Shown: positions 45,076 through 55,226, numbered from the stretch's first letter. The stretch is DNA of 64,000 nucleotides from Corynebacterium alimapuense (GCF_003716585.1 NZ_PTJO01000004.1:62001-126000); one strand, 5' to 3'. A program made the numbers and translations. The notes: generated from the sequence alone by a model not told the origin.

Positions 45076-45711
45076 TTAGAGGTCGATATTGCGCGGTCCG
45101 TAGAGTCGATCGCCAGCATCACCAAGACCGGGCACAATGTAGGCATCTTCGTTGAGAGAAGGGTCAATGCAGGCAGTGACTAGCCTTACCGGCAGGTCGG
45201 AATGTGCCAATGCATCCACTCCTGGCTGCGCAGAGACCATGCAGATAGCGGTGACATCGGTTGCTCCACGATCGGCAAGCAAACGGAGAGCGTGCAGCAA
45301 CGAACCGCCGGTGGCCAGCATTGGATCAACGACAAATACCGTACGACCAGATAGATCATTCGGAAGTGCTTCCAAATAGGGAACCGGCTCATGAGTTTTC
45401 TCGTCGCGAGCAAGTCCGATGAATCCCACCTGGGCATCAGGGATCATCGACAGCGCCGGATCAATCATTCCCAGGCCCGCACGAATCACCGGCACAATGA
45501 TCGGCGGGTTTTCCAACCGAATGCCTTCTGCCATCGCCACTGGCGTCTGACAATCAAACCGCTCGATTTTCAGGTCTCGAGATGCTTCATAGACAAGCAT
45601 TGTTCCCAGGTCAGCGAGAGCAGCACGAAACGCAGTGTTATCGCTTCGTGCATCTCGCATAATGGTTAGACGAGAAGCTGCAAGCGGGTGATCTACCAGA
45701 GTGATATCCAT
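45076..45711 (-). CDS. upp: Uracil phosphoribosyltransferase
   Basis: Makes UMP from uracil and PRPP. 211 residues from ATG 45711, matching the C. glutamicum protein in length and start ([15 protein letters not shown]). PRPP loop [17 protein letters not shown] and uracil loop [13 protein letters not shown] are present. The frame could start earlier, at 45744, but without support. Confidence 0.96.
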   Translation of the reverse strand: MDITLVDHPLAASRLTIMRDARSDNTAFRAALADLGTMLVYEASRDLKIERFDCQTPVAMAEGIRLENPPIIVPVIRAGLGMIDPALSMIPDAQVGFIGLARDEKTHEPVPYLEALPNDLSGRTVFVVDPMLATGGSLLHALRLLADRGATDVTAICMVSAQPGVDALAHSDLPVRLVTACIDPSLNEDAYIVPGLGDAGDRLYGPRNIDL

Positions 45712-45786
45712 AGCCACCATGGTAGACGGATGCTCCCAATCCAAAACCCGGCAACTCCCATAATGGTCCTCGTCTTCTAGCTATCA

Positions 45787-46063
45787 GTCACTATTGACTC
45801 ACCCACGGCTCAAATACGCTCACCAAGCACTTCTGAGCGTTGGCGCCGTGACTACGGCGAAGACAACGCAGTACTCAACGCAATCAGGGCCATCAACAAT
45901 GCGGAAACTCGAATCCACCTGCTCAACGCTGAGTCTGCCGACCTTGCCGCCGAAGAACAACGGCTGTCGTGCCTATGGCGGTAACTACGCTTTCACTTCT
46001 GTGGATGCACAGGGTCGCTCCTACGCCAAGATCGATTGCACCACCAAGGCCCAGATTGGCTAA
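45787..46063 (+). pseudogene. Possible frameshifted gene remnant
   Basis: Two frames look protein-like in turn. One reads DYGEDNAVLNAIRAINNAET...LLNAESADLAAEEQRLS and hits a stop near 45990; the other continues CRAYGGNYAFTSVDAQGRSYAKIDCTTKAQIG to a stop at 46063. Together they resemble the end of a coiled-coil plus small domain broken by one frameshift, with no start codon or upstream part. Lies in a 400-bp gap before the ESX-like gene. Family not recognised. Confidence 0.35.
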
Positions 46064-46113
46064 GAAATCATCAACTGGGGAACCACGCTGAAGCTCGCCC
46101 AGTCCAATAGGGC

Positions 46114-46395
46114 ATGAGAACTTTAGATTTTGACCCTGCTTACGCTTGGACACTCACTGGCGATCTCTACGATGCTGCCGGTCGAATTCCCACCACCCCC
46201 ACCATTGAGGTTGCCCCTTCTCCGACGTTGGAACGATTCACGGCGGCGCTTGCTCGGGCACTGGCGGGCGTCGATAAGCAAACATTTAGCGTCCACGACC
46301 GAGCGCGAGTGCTTGCGGAAGAATCCTCCGCGCATATAGACACCGCTGTGGGGGCCGATCAAGACCTCGGGGCTGCGCTGGGCCGGCTGACATGA
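46114..46395 (+). CDS. Small ESX/WXG100-like protein
   Basis: 93 residues, helical, without signal peptide. The C-terminal half (LERFTAALARALAGVDKQTF...ARVLAEESSAHIDTAVGADQDLGAALGRL) has the helix pattern of ESX-secretion-associated proteins of the EspC/DUF2580 type. Ribosome site AGGG. It overlaps the NlpC/P60 gene by 4 bp (ATGA), so the two are likely made together. Classification is an inference from shape and context. Confidence 0.6.
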   Translation: MRTLDFDPAYAWTLTGDLYDAAGRIPTTPTIEVAPSPTLERFTAALARALAGVDKQTFSVHDRARVLAEESSAHIDTAVGADQDLGAALGRLT

Positions 46396-47273
46396 GAGAG
46401 ATCTTCACCGCGATGAGCACTATCGCGGAGCTGGCACCACCTGGCATTCCCACAATCTCGATGGATCCGTTGCCGGATTTTCACACCGCCGATCCGTTAG
46501 CGACACTACTCACCGGTGATTCCAAGGGAGGCGCCCAGCTGATTGAGGTTGCCACGGCGATCAGCGGTGATAGAGAACAGATCACCCAGTTAGTCGACCA
46601 CGCCAGAGTCCTCATTGAAGCTATCCAGCACGAACTGATCACGTTAGCTAAAGAGCTGCTCCACCAAGCTCTGCCACTGCTCCCGGGAGTCCTCTCGCCA
46701 ATTCCTGGAATGCAGACCTCGACGCTTCTCCAGCTATCGCAGTTGGGAGACTCCCTCCTTCAGGTCGCCGCCAATCGGGTATCCACGCTGGTCTTGGAAC
46801 TCGAGCCAATGGCTGTCCAACTCGACCAGATCGCCGACGCCGATCACGCTGGGCAACTGGGACCTCCAGTCGAGGCTGAGCTTCAACCGGCTGCTTTCTC
46901 CACCACCGAAGAATCACCTGCCTCGGTAGATGGATCAGGCCAGGCTGCGGTCGCTGCGGCGCTGGACCAAGTGGGAACCCCCTACGTATGGGGTGGGACC
47001 TCCACCAGTGGCTTTGATTGCAGTGGGCTGACGCAATGGGCTTGGCGACAAGCTGGAGTGGAACTCCCACGGCTAGCTGAGGATCAAACTGTTGGTCAGC
47101 AAGTTACTGCAGAAGAGCTCATACCTGGCGATCTAGCAGTCTGGGACGGCCATGTGGCGATGTATGCCGGTGATGGGCAGATCGTCGAAGCCGGAGATCC
47201 TGTGCAGACTAATCCGCTGCGCACCACGAACATGGGCATGGCCTTCCAAGGGTTCTGGCGGCCGACAGGATAA
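46392..47273 (+). CDS. NlpC/P60 peptidoglycan hydrolase without signal peptide
   Basis: 293 residues. N-terminal 150 residues are helical (LIEAIQHELITLAKELL; QLGDSLLQVAANRV), then a short linker and an NlpC/P60 domain at about 185-293. Catalytic residues: C210 in SGFDCSGLTQW, H254 in DGHVAMYAGDG, E266 in IVEAGDP, a C-H-E set as in mycobacterial RipA. It should cleave stem peptides in the wall, yet there is no Sec/Tat signal. Coupling to an ESX-like gene suggests another export route. Confidence 0.8.
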   Translation: MREIFTAMSTIAELAPPGIPTISMDPLPDFHTADPLATLLTGDSKGGAQLIEVATAISGDREQITQLVDHARVLIEAIQHELITLAKELLHQALPLLPGVLSPIPGMQTSTLLQLSQLGDSLLQVAANRVSTLVLELEPMAVQLDQIADADHAGQLGPPVEAELQPAAFSTTEESPASVDGSGQAAVAAALDQVGTPYVWGGTSTSGFDCSGLTQWAWRQAGVELPRLAEDQTVGQQVTAEELIPGDLAVWDGHVAMYAGDGQIVEAGDPVQTNPLRTTNMGMAFQGFWRPTG

Positions 47274-47304
47274 ACGCGCTAGCAGTTGGGTAGAATCGCT
47301 GGCC

Positions 47305-48534
47305 ATGAGCAACCGTGCGATCATTCCTGTAAAACTGTCTCTGACCAAGGGAGATTTCTACACCCTCTGGGCTCCGACGTGGAAGGAGCACGGCGAAGAA
47401 TGGCAGGCTTTCCTCGGCGATGACGATCACGTCTTAGTGTTTTCCTCCTCGGCGGATCTGCTGACCTACTTAGAGTCCGCTAAACCCCACGACCTTTCCT
47501 CGCATCCGAAATGGAAGGCCTTCGAAGCAGGATCGGCCGACCGCGTAGTGCCAGGCAGCAAGGATGAGTACGACATCATCGGCGCCCCTGCGCTATTGGC
47601 TGGCCGTGCTTCCTACGAAAGCGTCGATGCCCTAGCCCGGATCTTTGCCATCACCCGCAGCCTGGCAGAGGTCACCACTGCCAAAGATGCAGTGCTATTT
47701 TTCGCTTCCCACTCCGTGCTCAGCAACGTCGCGCGTGGCTATGAGCACTACGCCGGCGAACACGGACCTGGTGAATGGTCAGCAGTAGGCCGCACCGTAT
47801 TGAGCAACTGGGCAAAGGTCGTTTCAGCTCTGGATGAACAAGTTCGAGTCGTCGAGGTTGATTCCGAACTATCAGCAGATGCTCAAACGCGTATCGACGA
47901 AGCCGCGACGGCTGCTGCGGCAGCCAAAGAGCAGGCCGAAAAAGCTGCGCAGAAGGCAGCCGAACAAGCAGACCCTTATGACTCCACCGACTGGGCCTCC
48001 GCAGGAATCGACCCGGTAAAAATCACCATCCAGGGCAAATCTGTTTACACGTTGCGAACCTACGTCGACGGTGCCCCGCAGTTCCTGGGCCGTTTCGGAG
48101 AAATGTTCACCTTCCCCACGCCTAAGCAGCTGGTGCGGTGGATAGTAGAAAATGACGAGCACGACCTTGCTCGCACTGCCACGTGGGAGGAGCTCATGAT
48201 CGCGGCGAACGCCGGCGAACTAGAGATCCAAGTCCATCCGGTCAACTCTTATTCTTACTCAGGGCTAGTAGCTGATATCTCGAAGGGCCCGGAGGCCGTA
48301 GACACTGAGCAGATGTCCCGTGGCTATGAACTGTTCGCCGATGCTGCCGACTGGGCCAGTGATGATTCCTTGAACTCATTCTTCTTGGCTCACCCGCGCA
48401 TGCAGGACTACATTTCCTACATGCTCGGTTCTACGGGTTCCTCCGGGTATGTGCCTTCTAAGCCCTACACTGACCATGCCGAGGGCTGGAAGCAGCTCGA
48501 AGAAATCCTGATCAAGCGCTTCTCTAAGTTCTAG
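47305..48534 (+). CDS. Conserved corynebacterial hypothetical protein
   Basis: 409 residues from ATG 47305. Soluble and acidic. Two similar halves: each contains a 'WxxF...HVLVFSS(S)ADLLTYL' or 'FLGRFGEMFTFPTPKQLVRWI' block followed by a helical part, separated by an Ala/Gln-rich coiled coil (DEAATAAAAAKEQAEKAAQKAAEQAD, quoted in part AAAAAKEQAEKAAQKAAEQA). This suggests internal duplication. No family recognised and no function proposed. It is convergent with the ADA-like gene. Confidence 0.75.
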   Translation: MSNRAIIPVKLSLTKGDFYTLWAPTWKEHGEEWQAFLGDDDHVLVFSSSADLLTYLESAKPHDLSSHPKWKAFEAGSADRVVPGSKDEYDIIGAPALLAGRASYESVDALARIFAITRSLAEVTTAKDAVLFFASHSVLSNVARGYEHYAGEHGPGEWSAVGRTVLSNWAKVVSALDEQVRVVEVDSELSADAQTRIDEAATAAAAAKEQAEKAAQKAAEQADPYDSTDWASAGIDPVKITIQGKSVYTLRTYVDGAPQFLGRFGEMFTFPTPKQLVRWIVENDEHDLARTATWEELMIAANAGELEIQVHPVNSYSYSGLVADISKGPEAVDTEQMSRGYELFADAADWASDDSLNSFFLAHPRMQDYISYMLGSTGSSGYVPSKPYTDHAEGWKQLEEILIKRFSKF

Positions 48535-48574
48535 TGTTGATTATTCGCTGAGCAGCCGGAGAATACCTCTTGGG

Positions 48575-49597
48575 CTATTCCTCGACTGGGTCAGCGAGTT
48601 CTTCATAGGCCGGAAGGATAACCGTCTCCAAGAGATGCTGTCGTTGTTCTTGGTTAAGAAATGCCGCTTCAACCGCGTTAACCGTGAGATCGAAGAACTC
48701 CTCCGGGCCATAACCAAAGGTCTCAGTTAACGCCAAGAACTGCTCGGTCAACGACGTCACCGAACGGTCGCCAGTATTAACGGTGCAGGTAAATCCCAGC
48801 TGTTGCAGCAGCGGAAGCGGGTGGTCCCCCAGCTGCTCAGCTGCTCCACGCTGGGCTTCCACGCTCGGCGCCGTTTCAACCGTGAGATGGCGATCTCGCA
48901 CCCACGCCGAGATCTTGCCTGGGACGATCCCTTCCATATCTACCCCGAAGTCATCGACCAACCGAGGCGCGTTTCCCAGCCTGGTAGCACCCAATTGGAT
49001 GGCTTCTCCCACGGACTCGATGCCTGCGTCCAATCCAGATTGAATGCTGAAGGCAACGTAGTTTTCCCGCAACGCACGGAAGGCTTCTGCATGAGGTGCC
49101 AATGAATGCCTCTCTTGATCGCCGGAGACACTGAAACCGACGATGATCGGGCCAGACATCGACACGGCTAGGGCCGCGACGTCGTCAAGCACTCCCCCAG
49201 CACGGCTGGCATTGAGAATAAGGCGAGTATCGACGTTGGGGTGTGCCCTATGGGCGGCCTCGACTCCAGTAATGGCGCAATCTACGGCTTCTTGGAGAGT
49301 CAGACCCCCATCAGTGTGGAGCTCAGGGGAAAAGCGCAGCTCCGCATAAACGACATTATCGGCGGCAAGATCTGCCACACTCTGGGCGATTCCTGCGGCT
49401 ATGGCATCTGGGGTGTTCAACTCAGAGAGATTAGCCCCGAGTTCTCCGGTCAAGCTTGCTTCAAGATCATCGAGAATCAGGACTTTGGGCAGCTGTTTGA
49501 GCAGGTCGTGGGTGAGAGCTTTATGCTCCGGGCTGATGGCTGGAGTGTCATGCATGCCAGCCATATTAACCGGGAGTCCAAACTTGTCGTTTGTCAT
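48575..49597 (-). CDS. Adenosine deaminase-like protein lacking catalytic residues
   Basis: 340 residues from ATG 49597 (AAGG upstream; the frame is open to 49651). The whole barrel aligns by eye with mycobacterial Add, for example VVYAELRFSPELH and TFGYGPEEFFDLTVNA. But all metal and catalytic positions are changed: HxH is LILDD, the HAGE segment is QSGL, GHG is GNA and the NTDxP region is NTGD. It cannot be a normal zinc deaminase. The locus near upp matches that of add in mycobacteria. Possible non-catalytic or new activity. Confidence 0.8.
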   Translation of the reverse strand: MTNDKFGLPVNMAGMHDTPAISPEHKALTHDLLKQLPKVLILDDLEASLTGELGANLSELNTPDAIAAGIAQSVADLAADNVVYAELRFSPELHTDGGLTLQEAVDCAITGVEAAHRAHPNVDTRLILNASRAGGVLDDVAALAVSMSGPIIVGFSVSGDQERHSLAPHAEAFRALRENYVAFSIQSGLDAGIESVGEAIQLGATRLGNAPRLVDDFGVDMEGIVPGKISAWVRDRHLTVETAPSVEAQRGAAEQLGDHPLPLLQQLGFTCTVNTGDRSVTSLTEQFLALTETFGYGPEEFFDLTVNAVEAAFLNQEQRQHLLETVILPAYEELADPVEE

Positions 49598-49683
49598 GAA
49601 TACCTTGCTGTTATCTGTTGGCTCGGCGACGTTGCTACTAGCCGCCATCACCCCAGTATCCGCAGCCTTCGGAAGATCGGTTC

Positions 49684-49863
49684 CATGGCCGAAACGGGCT
49701 GCAGCGCTAGGGATTGGTTGATCCCAGGCATCATTGCCGTGATCGGCGTGGGCGTTTTATTACTCACCGCACTTGCGTTCTCTATCCGCACTAAAAGTGT
49801 CCTCGGGATAAACACAGCCACAACTAGGTGTCAGTACGCTGCTGGTTTCGGCTCTCGCATCTG
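49684..49863 (+). CDS. Possible small single-pass membrane protein
   Basis: 59 residues (MAETGCSARDWLIPGIIAVIGVG...), with one membrane helix at about 13-33 and a polar tail. GGAAGA lies about 10 bases before the ATG. It is divergent from the ADA-like gene and convergent with the RDD gene. Short, not recognised, and could be chance. Confidence 0.35.
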
Positions 49864-49877
49864 ACTTCCTGGATGGT

Positions 49878-50756
49878 CTATTTTGTGCGCTTGCGCGTTA
49901 CCTCGACGCCTGCCCATCGATCATGGGAACCAATGTTTCCAGTTTCCGGCTTGATGGAGCTACCGATGGCAATCATGCCCACGAATGCGATGAGCCAACC
50001 GATTCCTGGGACTAATCCAGCGATCCGCCACCAATAGCGTTTGGCCGATTGTTCAAGCGAAGGCTTGGCTCCGGTTTTCACGTCTCGGACCTCATAACCG
50101 AACAAATGTTTCACAGGGGTGGCACCAGTGTAGGACTCAAAACCAATGAAATACGCAATGCCGACAAGCGAAAGCAGCAAACCTGATAAGGCATCATTGG
50201 AGGATAAAACCACCCCCGCAATCGAGCCCAGCGCGGTCGCTGCCATGGAGTCCAACACCATCATTCCTAAACGCAGTTTCGCATCGGGGCGATCTTGGGT
50301 GGGCACCGAGGGCGAAGAGTAGGGCTGGCTCACGGGCAGCCCCGCGGTGGGCCCAGTGGGCTGGGAGAAGGAGATTCCGGAAACCCCAGGGGAAAACCCA
50401 GTTGGCGTCTGTGGCAGTGCTGGCTTCGGCGGCTCAGGCTGTGGTATCGGCTGCTGCGTCGGCTGTTGACCTAGTAGTTGGGCATCAGGAAAAGATCCAA
50501 AGTTGGCCAAATGCTCTAGCTCTTGCCAAGAGACTGCTCTACCGGTAGCCAGTGCAGCATCATAGCCATTGCGTCTGCCTTCATCGGAGAGAACGGCATA
50601 GGAAATCTGCAGATTACGACGTTGAGAGTCGGATACCGGAACTCCGTTGTTCTCTAATCTCGCATCGCGGCCCAAGATAAGTAGCCCGAGTTCAGCACAA
50701 GATAAATCTCGGTCGAGCCCTAGGGATTGGTAGAGGCTGAAATTCGGGGTGGTCAT
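49878..50756 (-). CDS. RDD-family membrane protein with J-like N-terminus
   Basis: 292 residues. Residues 1-75 look like a degenerate J domain (SLYQSLGLDRDLSCAELGLLILGRDARLE...ISYAVLSDEGRRNGYDAALATG; no HPD). A Pro/Gln-rich linker follows (about 95-155), then an RDD domain with three or four membrane helices (RLGMMVLDSMAATALG; GATPVKHLFGYEVRD; WWRIAGLVPGIGWLIAFVG). RDD proteins are of mixed and mostly unknown function; some are ion exchangers. Confidence 0.8.
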   Translation of the reverse strand: MTTPNFSLYQSLGLDRDLSCAELGLLILGRDARLENNGVPVSDSQRRNLQISYAVLSDEGRRNGYDAALATGRAVSWQELEHLANFGSFPDAQLLGQQPTQQPIPQPEPPKPALPQTPTGFSPGVSGISFSQPTGPTAGLPVSQPYSSPSVPTQDRPDAKLRLGMMVLDSMAATALGSIAGVVLSSNDALSGLLLSLVGIAYFIGFESYTGATPVKHLFGYEVRDVKTGAKPSLEQSAKRYWWRIAGLVPGIGWLIAFVGMIAIGSSIKPETGNIGSHDRWAGVEVTRKRTK

Positions 50757-50859
50757 CTCAAGTCCTTCCGATGCGTTGTCACATGAGCTGGTGCGCTGTT
50801 TAAAGGATTGAGGAGCTGTCGCACCTTCGATATATCAAGTCTAGCTACTCGAACTATCT

Positions 50860-51945
50860 CTATTTTCTCCGAATAAGGGCAATCAATCCAGCCCCCAAGG
50901 CGCCAAGTGCCGCACCAATCCCGAGTGCCGCACTATTTCCGACAATGGGAGCCGGCGTGAGTTCCTGACGAACCCGGATAATCGCAGGATCAGGTATCGG
51001 CGCTTCCATCAGCTCCATAGATGCACTATCAGTGGCTGCCCACGCGGAAGCGTACATCAGGATTCGCCACGTGAAATAGAGGACAACCATTAAGCCAATA
51101 ATCGGGCCAAAGGTAGCGCCAGCGGGGTTGGAAAGTGCATTGGAGAAAAAGACCGAACCGAGCTGTTTAACAGCTTCAAAACCGACTGCGCCCAAGAACG
51201 CCGCTTGCAGACCCGGCTTCCGGGGGACCTTCGTGCGAGGCAAATAAAACACCATCCAGGCCATCACGAGAAAATTAGCCAAGATGCCAACCACCAGAAC
51301 GACTATGAAAGTAATCCAGGAGATACCCGGGATATCTCCCAGCCCGATGAGATTGAGTAGTTTTCCAGCCAAGTCTGCGTTACCCACTGCGGTAACAGCA
51401 AAAGCGATGCCCAGTGCCATAAGCAGACCGAATAGTCCCAGCAAGTCACTGGTTTTATTCCGAAGAAAGCTCCCGACGGCGGTCGGGTCTACCTTCCATA
51501 TTTTGGATACTCCGTAGCGCAGGTTATGCATCCACCCCAGACCAGACCACAAGGTGACCACTAGGCCGACGCCTGCGACGGCACCACGCTGTTCAATGGC
51601 GGTATCGAGGATATCGTTGACGAGGTTTCCCATTTCGCCTTCGACTGTGCTCGCGATTTGTTCTTGTAGTTCAGTTAAAAGTTCCGGACTGCGGGCCAAA
51701 AAGGTAGCGATGGCGGCAACCACCAGCATGAGAATCGGGAAGATGGATAGCACCGAAAAATAGGTGATTCCCGCAGAGTATTGATTTCCGCCCATGCTGG
51801 AATAGCGTTCGTGCATCCGCATCACATGATCAATGGTCTCCGAGCGCTCGCGGAGTTTTCCCACCATTCCAGGCTCGTCCTGGTGAGATCGCTCGATTCC
51901 GTAGTCATCGACGTACCGAGGATCAGATTGGGTACTGGTGGCCAC
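50860..51945 (-). CDS. YihY/BrkB family inner membrane protein
   Basis: 361 residues with about six membrane helices. Family pattern: AAGITYFSVLSIFPILMLVVA-like GITYFSVLSIFPILMLVVA, LWSGLGWMHNLRYGVSKIW, and FGPIIGLMVVLYFTWRILMYASAW. Once called ribonuclease BN, now regarded as membrane proteins of unknown role. Acidic N-terminus and a short glycine/alanine-rich end helix. Upstream of trpS in reverse; spacing 108 bp. Confidence 0.9.
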   Translation of the reverse strand: MATSTQSDPRYVDDYGIERSHQDEPGMVGKLRERSETIDHVMRMHERYSSMGGNQYSAGITYFSVLSIFPILMLVVAAIATFLARSPELLTELQEQIASTVEGEMGNLVNDILDTAIEQRGAVAGVGLVVTLWSGLGWMHNLRYGVSKIWKVDPTAVGSFLRNKTSDLLGLFGLLMALGIAFAVTAVGNADLAGKLLNLIGLGDIPGISWITFIVVLVVGILANFLVMAWMVFYLPRTKVPRKPGLQAAFLGAVGFEAVKQLGSVFFSNALSNPAGATFGPIIGLMVVLYFTWRILMYASAWAATDSASMELMEAPIPDPAIIRVRQELTPAPIVGNSAALGIGAALGALGAGLIALIRRK

Positions 51946-52052
51946 AAGAGGTCCTTCCCATTGGGTCTCAAGTCACATCAGGTCAGTGGCCTACCAACGG
52001 TAGACAACTCGCAGATCTGCCGCATCCTAATCGATCAAGAATTGATTGTGGA

Positions 52053-53090
<1,038 letters not shown>

Positions 53091-53109
53091 TCAGTCTAGT
53101 CCGCTACCC

Positions 53110-53152
53110 AAAAAACGACACCAGAAGGGGCTTATTGATCCTTCTGATGTCG
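53110..53152 (-). terminator. Terminator of the small membrane protein gene
   Basis: CGACACCAGAAGG (53116-53128) pairs with CCTTCTGATGTCG (53140-53152), one mismatch; on the minus strand TTTTTT follows. It separates the 64-residue gene from trpS. Confidence 0.9.
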
Positions 53153-53182
53153 CTTATCGACGCTCGGTGCAAGCTGGGGGTG

Positions 53183-53377
53183 TTATTTGCCCAGCTTCCG
53201 GGAGGTTGGGCTGAAAACATCCAGCCAGATTGCCACTGCAGTGACGATAAGGGCACCGCCGACTGCCATAACGAGGGCGGCGACAATTCCCAACACGTCC
53301 TCGCCAACGTCGAGGTACCAGAAATAACCCGCGGCCAAAATGACACCACCGAGGATCAGAGAGATGAATGCGCGCAT
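53183..53377 (-). CDS. Small two-helix membrane protein
   Basis: 64 residues from ATG 53377 (GAAGTGGA upstream; an ATT/GTG-side extension to 53404 is unlikely). Two hydrophobic helices (FISLILGGVILAAGYFWYL and VLGIVAALVMAVGGALIVTAVAI) joined by a short acidic loop. Not recognised. Own terminator behind. Confidence 0.7.
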   Translation of the reverse strand: MRAFISLILGGVILAAGYFWYLDVGEDVLGIVAALVMAVGGALIVTAVAIWLDVFSPTSRKLGK

Positions 53378-53445
53378 GTTCAATCCACTTCTTTTATAAA
53401 TCACGACACCGACAGAGTTCTTAAAGGATTTTAGCAGGGGGTAGG

Positions 53446-54288
53446 TTAACGCAAGTCTGAAACCGGCTCGGCAACTCCATCTGGTTCATCGTCCGGCTCA
53501 TCATGCGACTCCCAAGCTTGGAGACGATCTTGAGCATCACGGCGATCCTCTAGCAGCGAATAGCGCGAGCTATCGAGAAAAGTACGACGCCTGGCGGTTC
53601 GCATTCCGCGCCGCAACCTTCCGTAGGACAGACCAAGTCGTGGTCTAACGCTTGGTTCTTTGTCTTGGTAATCGAATACCGGCAGACTCATCCCGAAGAA
53701 CATGGCAATGACGCGAACTACGAAGGTTACCGTGAGGGTAATCATGATGACCCAGTTCTCTGGGAGTCCAAGTTCCAGCAAACCGATGTAGATGGTGGTC
53801 GCCAAAATGGCGATCGATGCGTACAACTCCTTGGAAAACACCAATGGCACTCGGTCAGACATCAAGTCACGCAGCACGCCACCCGATACGCCGTTGACCA
53901 CTGCTGCCACACAGGCGATGACGAAACCATGACCGAGTCCGAGCGCGACTTGAGTGCCCAGTACGGAGAAGGTGGCCAAGCCGATTGCATCCATCAGGAG
54001 GAACAACCTCCGGAAGTGGTGCATAAGAAACGACAAAGACACTGTGATGATCGCGGCTATCACCACGATAATCAGATAGATCGGCTCTTCGACCCACGTT
54101 AATGGGTAGGAATCCAGCAAAATATCACGGATGGTGCCACCGCCAAGGGCAGTCAACGCAGCCAGCGCGATGACACCAAATAGGTCCATTCGCTGTTGTC
54201 CGGCCGACAACGCAGCGGCCACTGCCTCGGCAACGATGCCGATGACGAACAAGGCCGTGAGCAATTGCACGGTATCGATGGCATCCAT
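53446..54288 (-). CDS. TRIC/UPF0126 family cation channel-like protein
   Basis: 280 residues. Two repeated three-helix units, each with a glycine-rich turn: ALGGGTIRDILLDSYPLTWV and VNGVSGGVLRDLMSDRVPLVF. This is the YadS/YicG pattern of prokaryotic TRIC channels. A charged C-terminal tail (RRGMRTARRRTFLDSSRYSLLEDRRDAQ, quoted in part) is cytoplasmic. Ends in an acidic stretch. Downstream of the exonuclease gene by 4 bp. Confidence 0.88.
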   Translation of the reverse strand: MDAIDTVQLLTALFVIGIVAEAVAAALSAGQQRMDLFGVIALAALTALGGGTIRDILLDSYPLTWVEEPIYLIIVVIAAIITVSLSFLMHHFRRLFLLMDAIGLATFSVLGTQVALGLGHGFVIACVAAVVNGVSGGVLRDLMSDRVPLVFSKELYASIAILATTIYIGLLELGLPENWVIMITLTVTFVVRVIAMFFGMSLPVFDYQDKEPSVRPRLGLSYGRLRRGMRTARRRTFLDSSRYSLLEDRRDAQDRLQAWESHDEPDDEPDGVAEPVSDLR

Positions 54289-54292
54289 GCCG

Positions 54293-55192
54293 CTACCGGT
54301 AGCTCACGTTAAGCGGTGCATGATCGGACCAGCGAGTCTCCACACTTGAGGCACGATCAACCCAGGAGCGTTCCGCGCGCTCCAACATCGCACCAGTGGC
54401 CGCCTGATAGTCGATCCGCCACCCAGCGTTGTTGTTAAACGCCTGTCCACGGAAGGTCCACCAGGTATAGGGCCCTTCCCCTTCTGGCTGCAATCGTCTG
54501 CCAACATCAAACCAGCGCGGTTGGGCTGCGGTGCCACGCACGTCTCGACCGGCATAATCCACGACGCCGAAGTAGTCGCCCAAGCCAGGCTTTTCCTGTG
54601 GTTGTTCATCCGGAAATACGCCGAAAACCGAATCCATGAAGTCTCGTTCCTCGGGCAAGAATCCAGATTTCTTCCGATTAGTCTTCCAATTTTTCAGATC
54701 TTCCCGACGGTGACAGATATTCCAATCTCCACCGATGACCATCTCTGGGTAGGTCTCAGCTCGATCATCGAGCACCTGGGAGAATTCATCGAGAAAACGG
54801 TACTTCTCATCTAGCTTCTCCGTACCTGCAGATCCCGAAGGCAAATAGAGGGAGGCCAGGCGAACTTGGTCGAGTGAGCCTTCGATCCATCGGCCAGCAT
54901 CGGGGAAAGAACCGAAGCCGATCCGAACATTTTCCAGGGGGCGGCGCGAGAGAATTCCCACCCCAGCCCGTCCCTTCGCAGCCGCTGGGGCACCGACATA
55001 GTGCCACCCTTCCGCCAAGACTGGGGCCAGCGCAGCTTCGGTCTCTTCGATGGTCGCACGCACCTCTTGCAAGAGGACGACGTCCGATCCGGAGTCTCGA
55101 AGCCAACCCAGCATGCCGGGGTTTTCATCATTGCGCTGTTTGACTGCCGCGCGGATGCCGTTGACGTTGACAGAAGTAATGGTGAGGGTCAT
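54293..55192 (-). CDS. xthA: Exodeoxyribonuclease III
   Basis: 299 residues from ATG 55192. Apurinic/apyrimidinic endonuclease and 3' exonuclease in base excision repair. SVNVNGIRAA (N-terminal metal-binding Asn), DVVLLQEVRA (Glu), GGDWNICHRREDL (D/N) and the C-terminal WSDHAPLNVSY (Asp-His) are all present. The frame extends to 55222 but with poor start context. Confidence 0.94.
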   Translation of the reverse strand: MTLTITSVNVNGIRAAVKQRNDENPGMLGWLRDSGSDVVLLQEVRATIEETEAALAPVLAEGWHYVGAPAAAKGRAGVGILSRRPLENVRIGFGSFPDAGRWIEGSLDQVRLASLYLPSGSAGTEKLDEKYRFLDEFSQVLDDRAETYPEMVIGGDWNICHRREDLKNWKTNRKKSGFLPEERDFMDSVFGVFPDEQPQEKPGLGDYFGVVDYAGRDVRGTAAQPRWFDVGRRLQPEGEGPYTWWTFRGQAFNNNAGWRIDYQAATGAMLERAERSWVDRASSVETRWSDHAPLNVSYR

Positions 55193-55226
55193 ATGCCTAA
55201 CCATATCGGCGAGCCGAAGCAATCAT

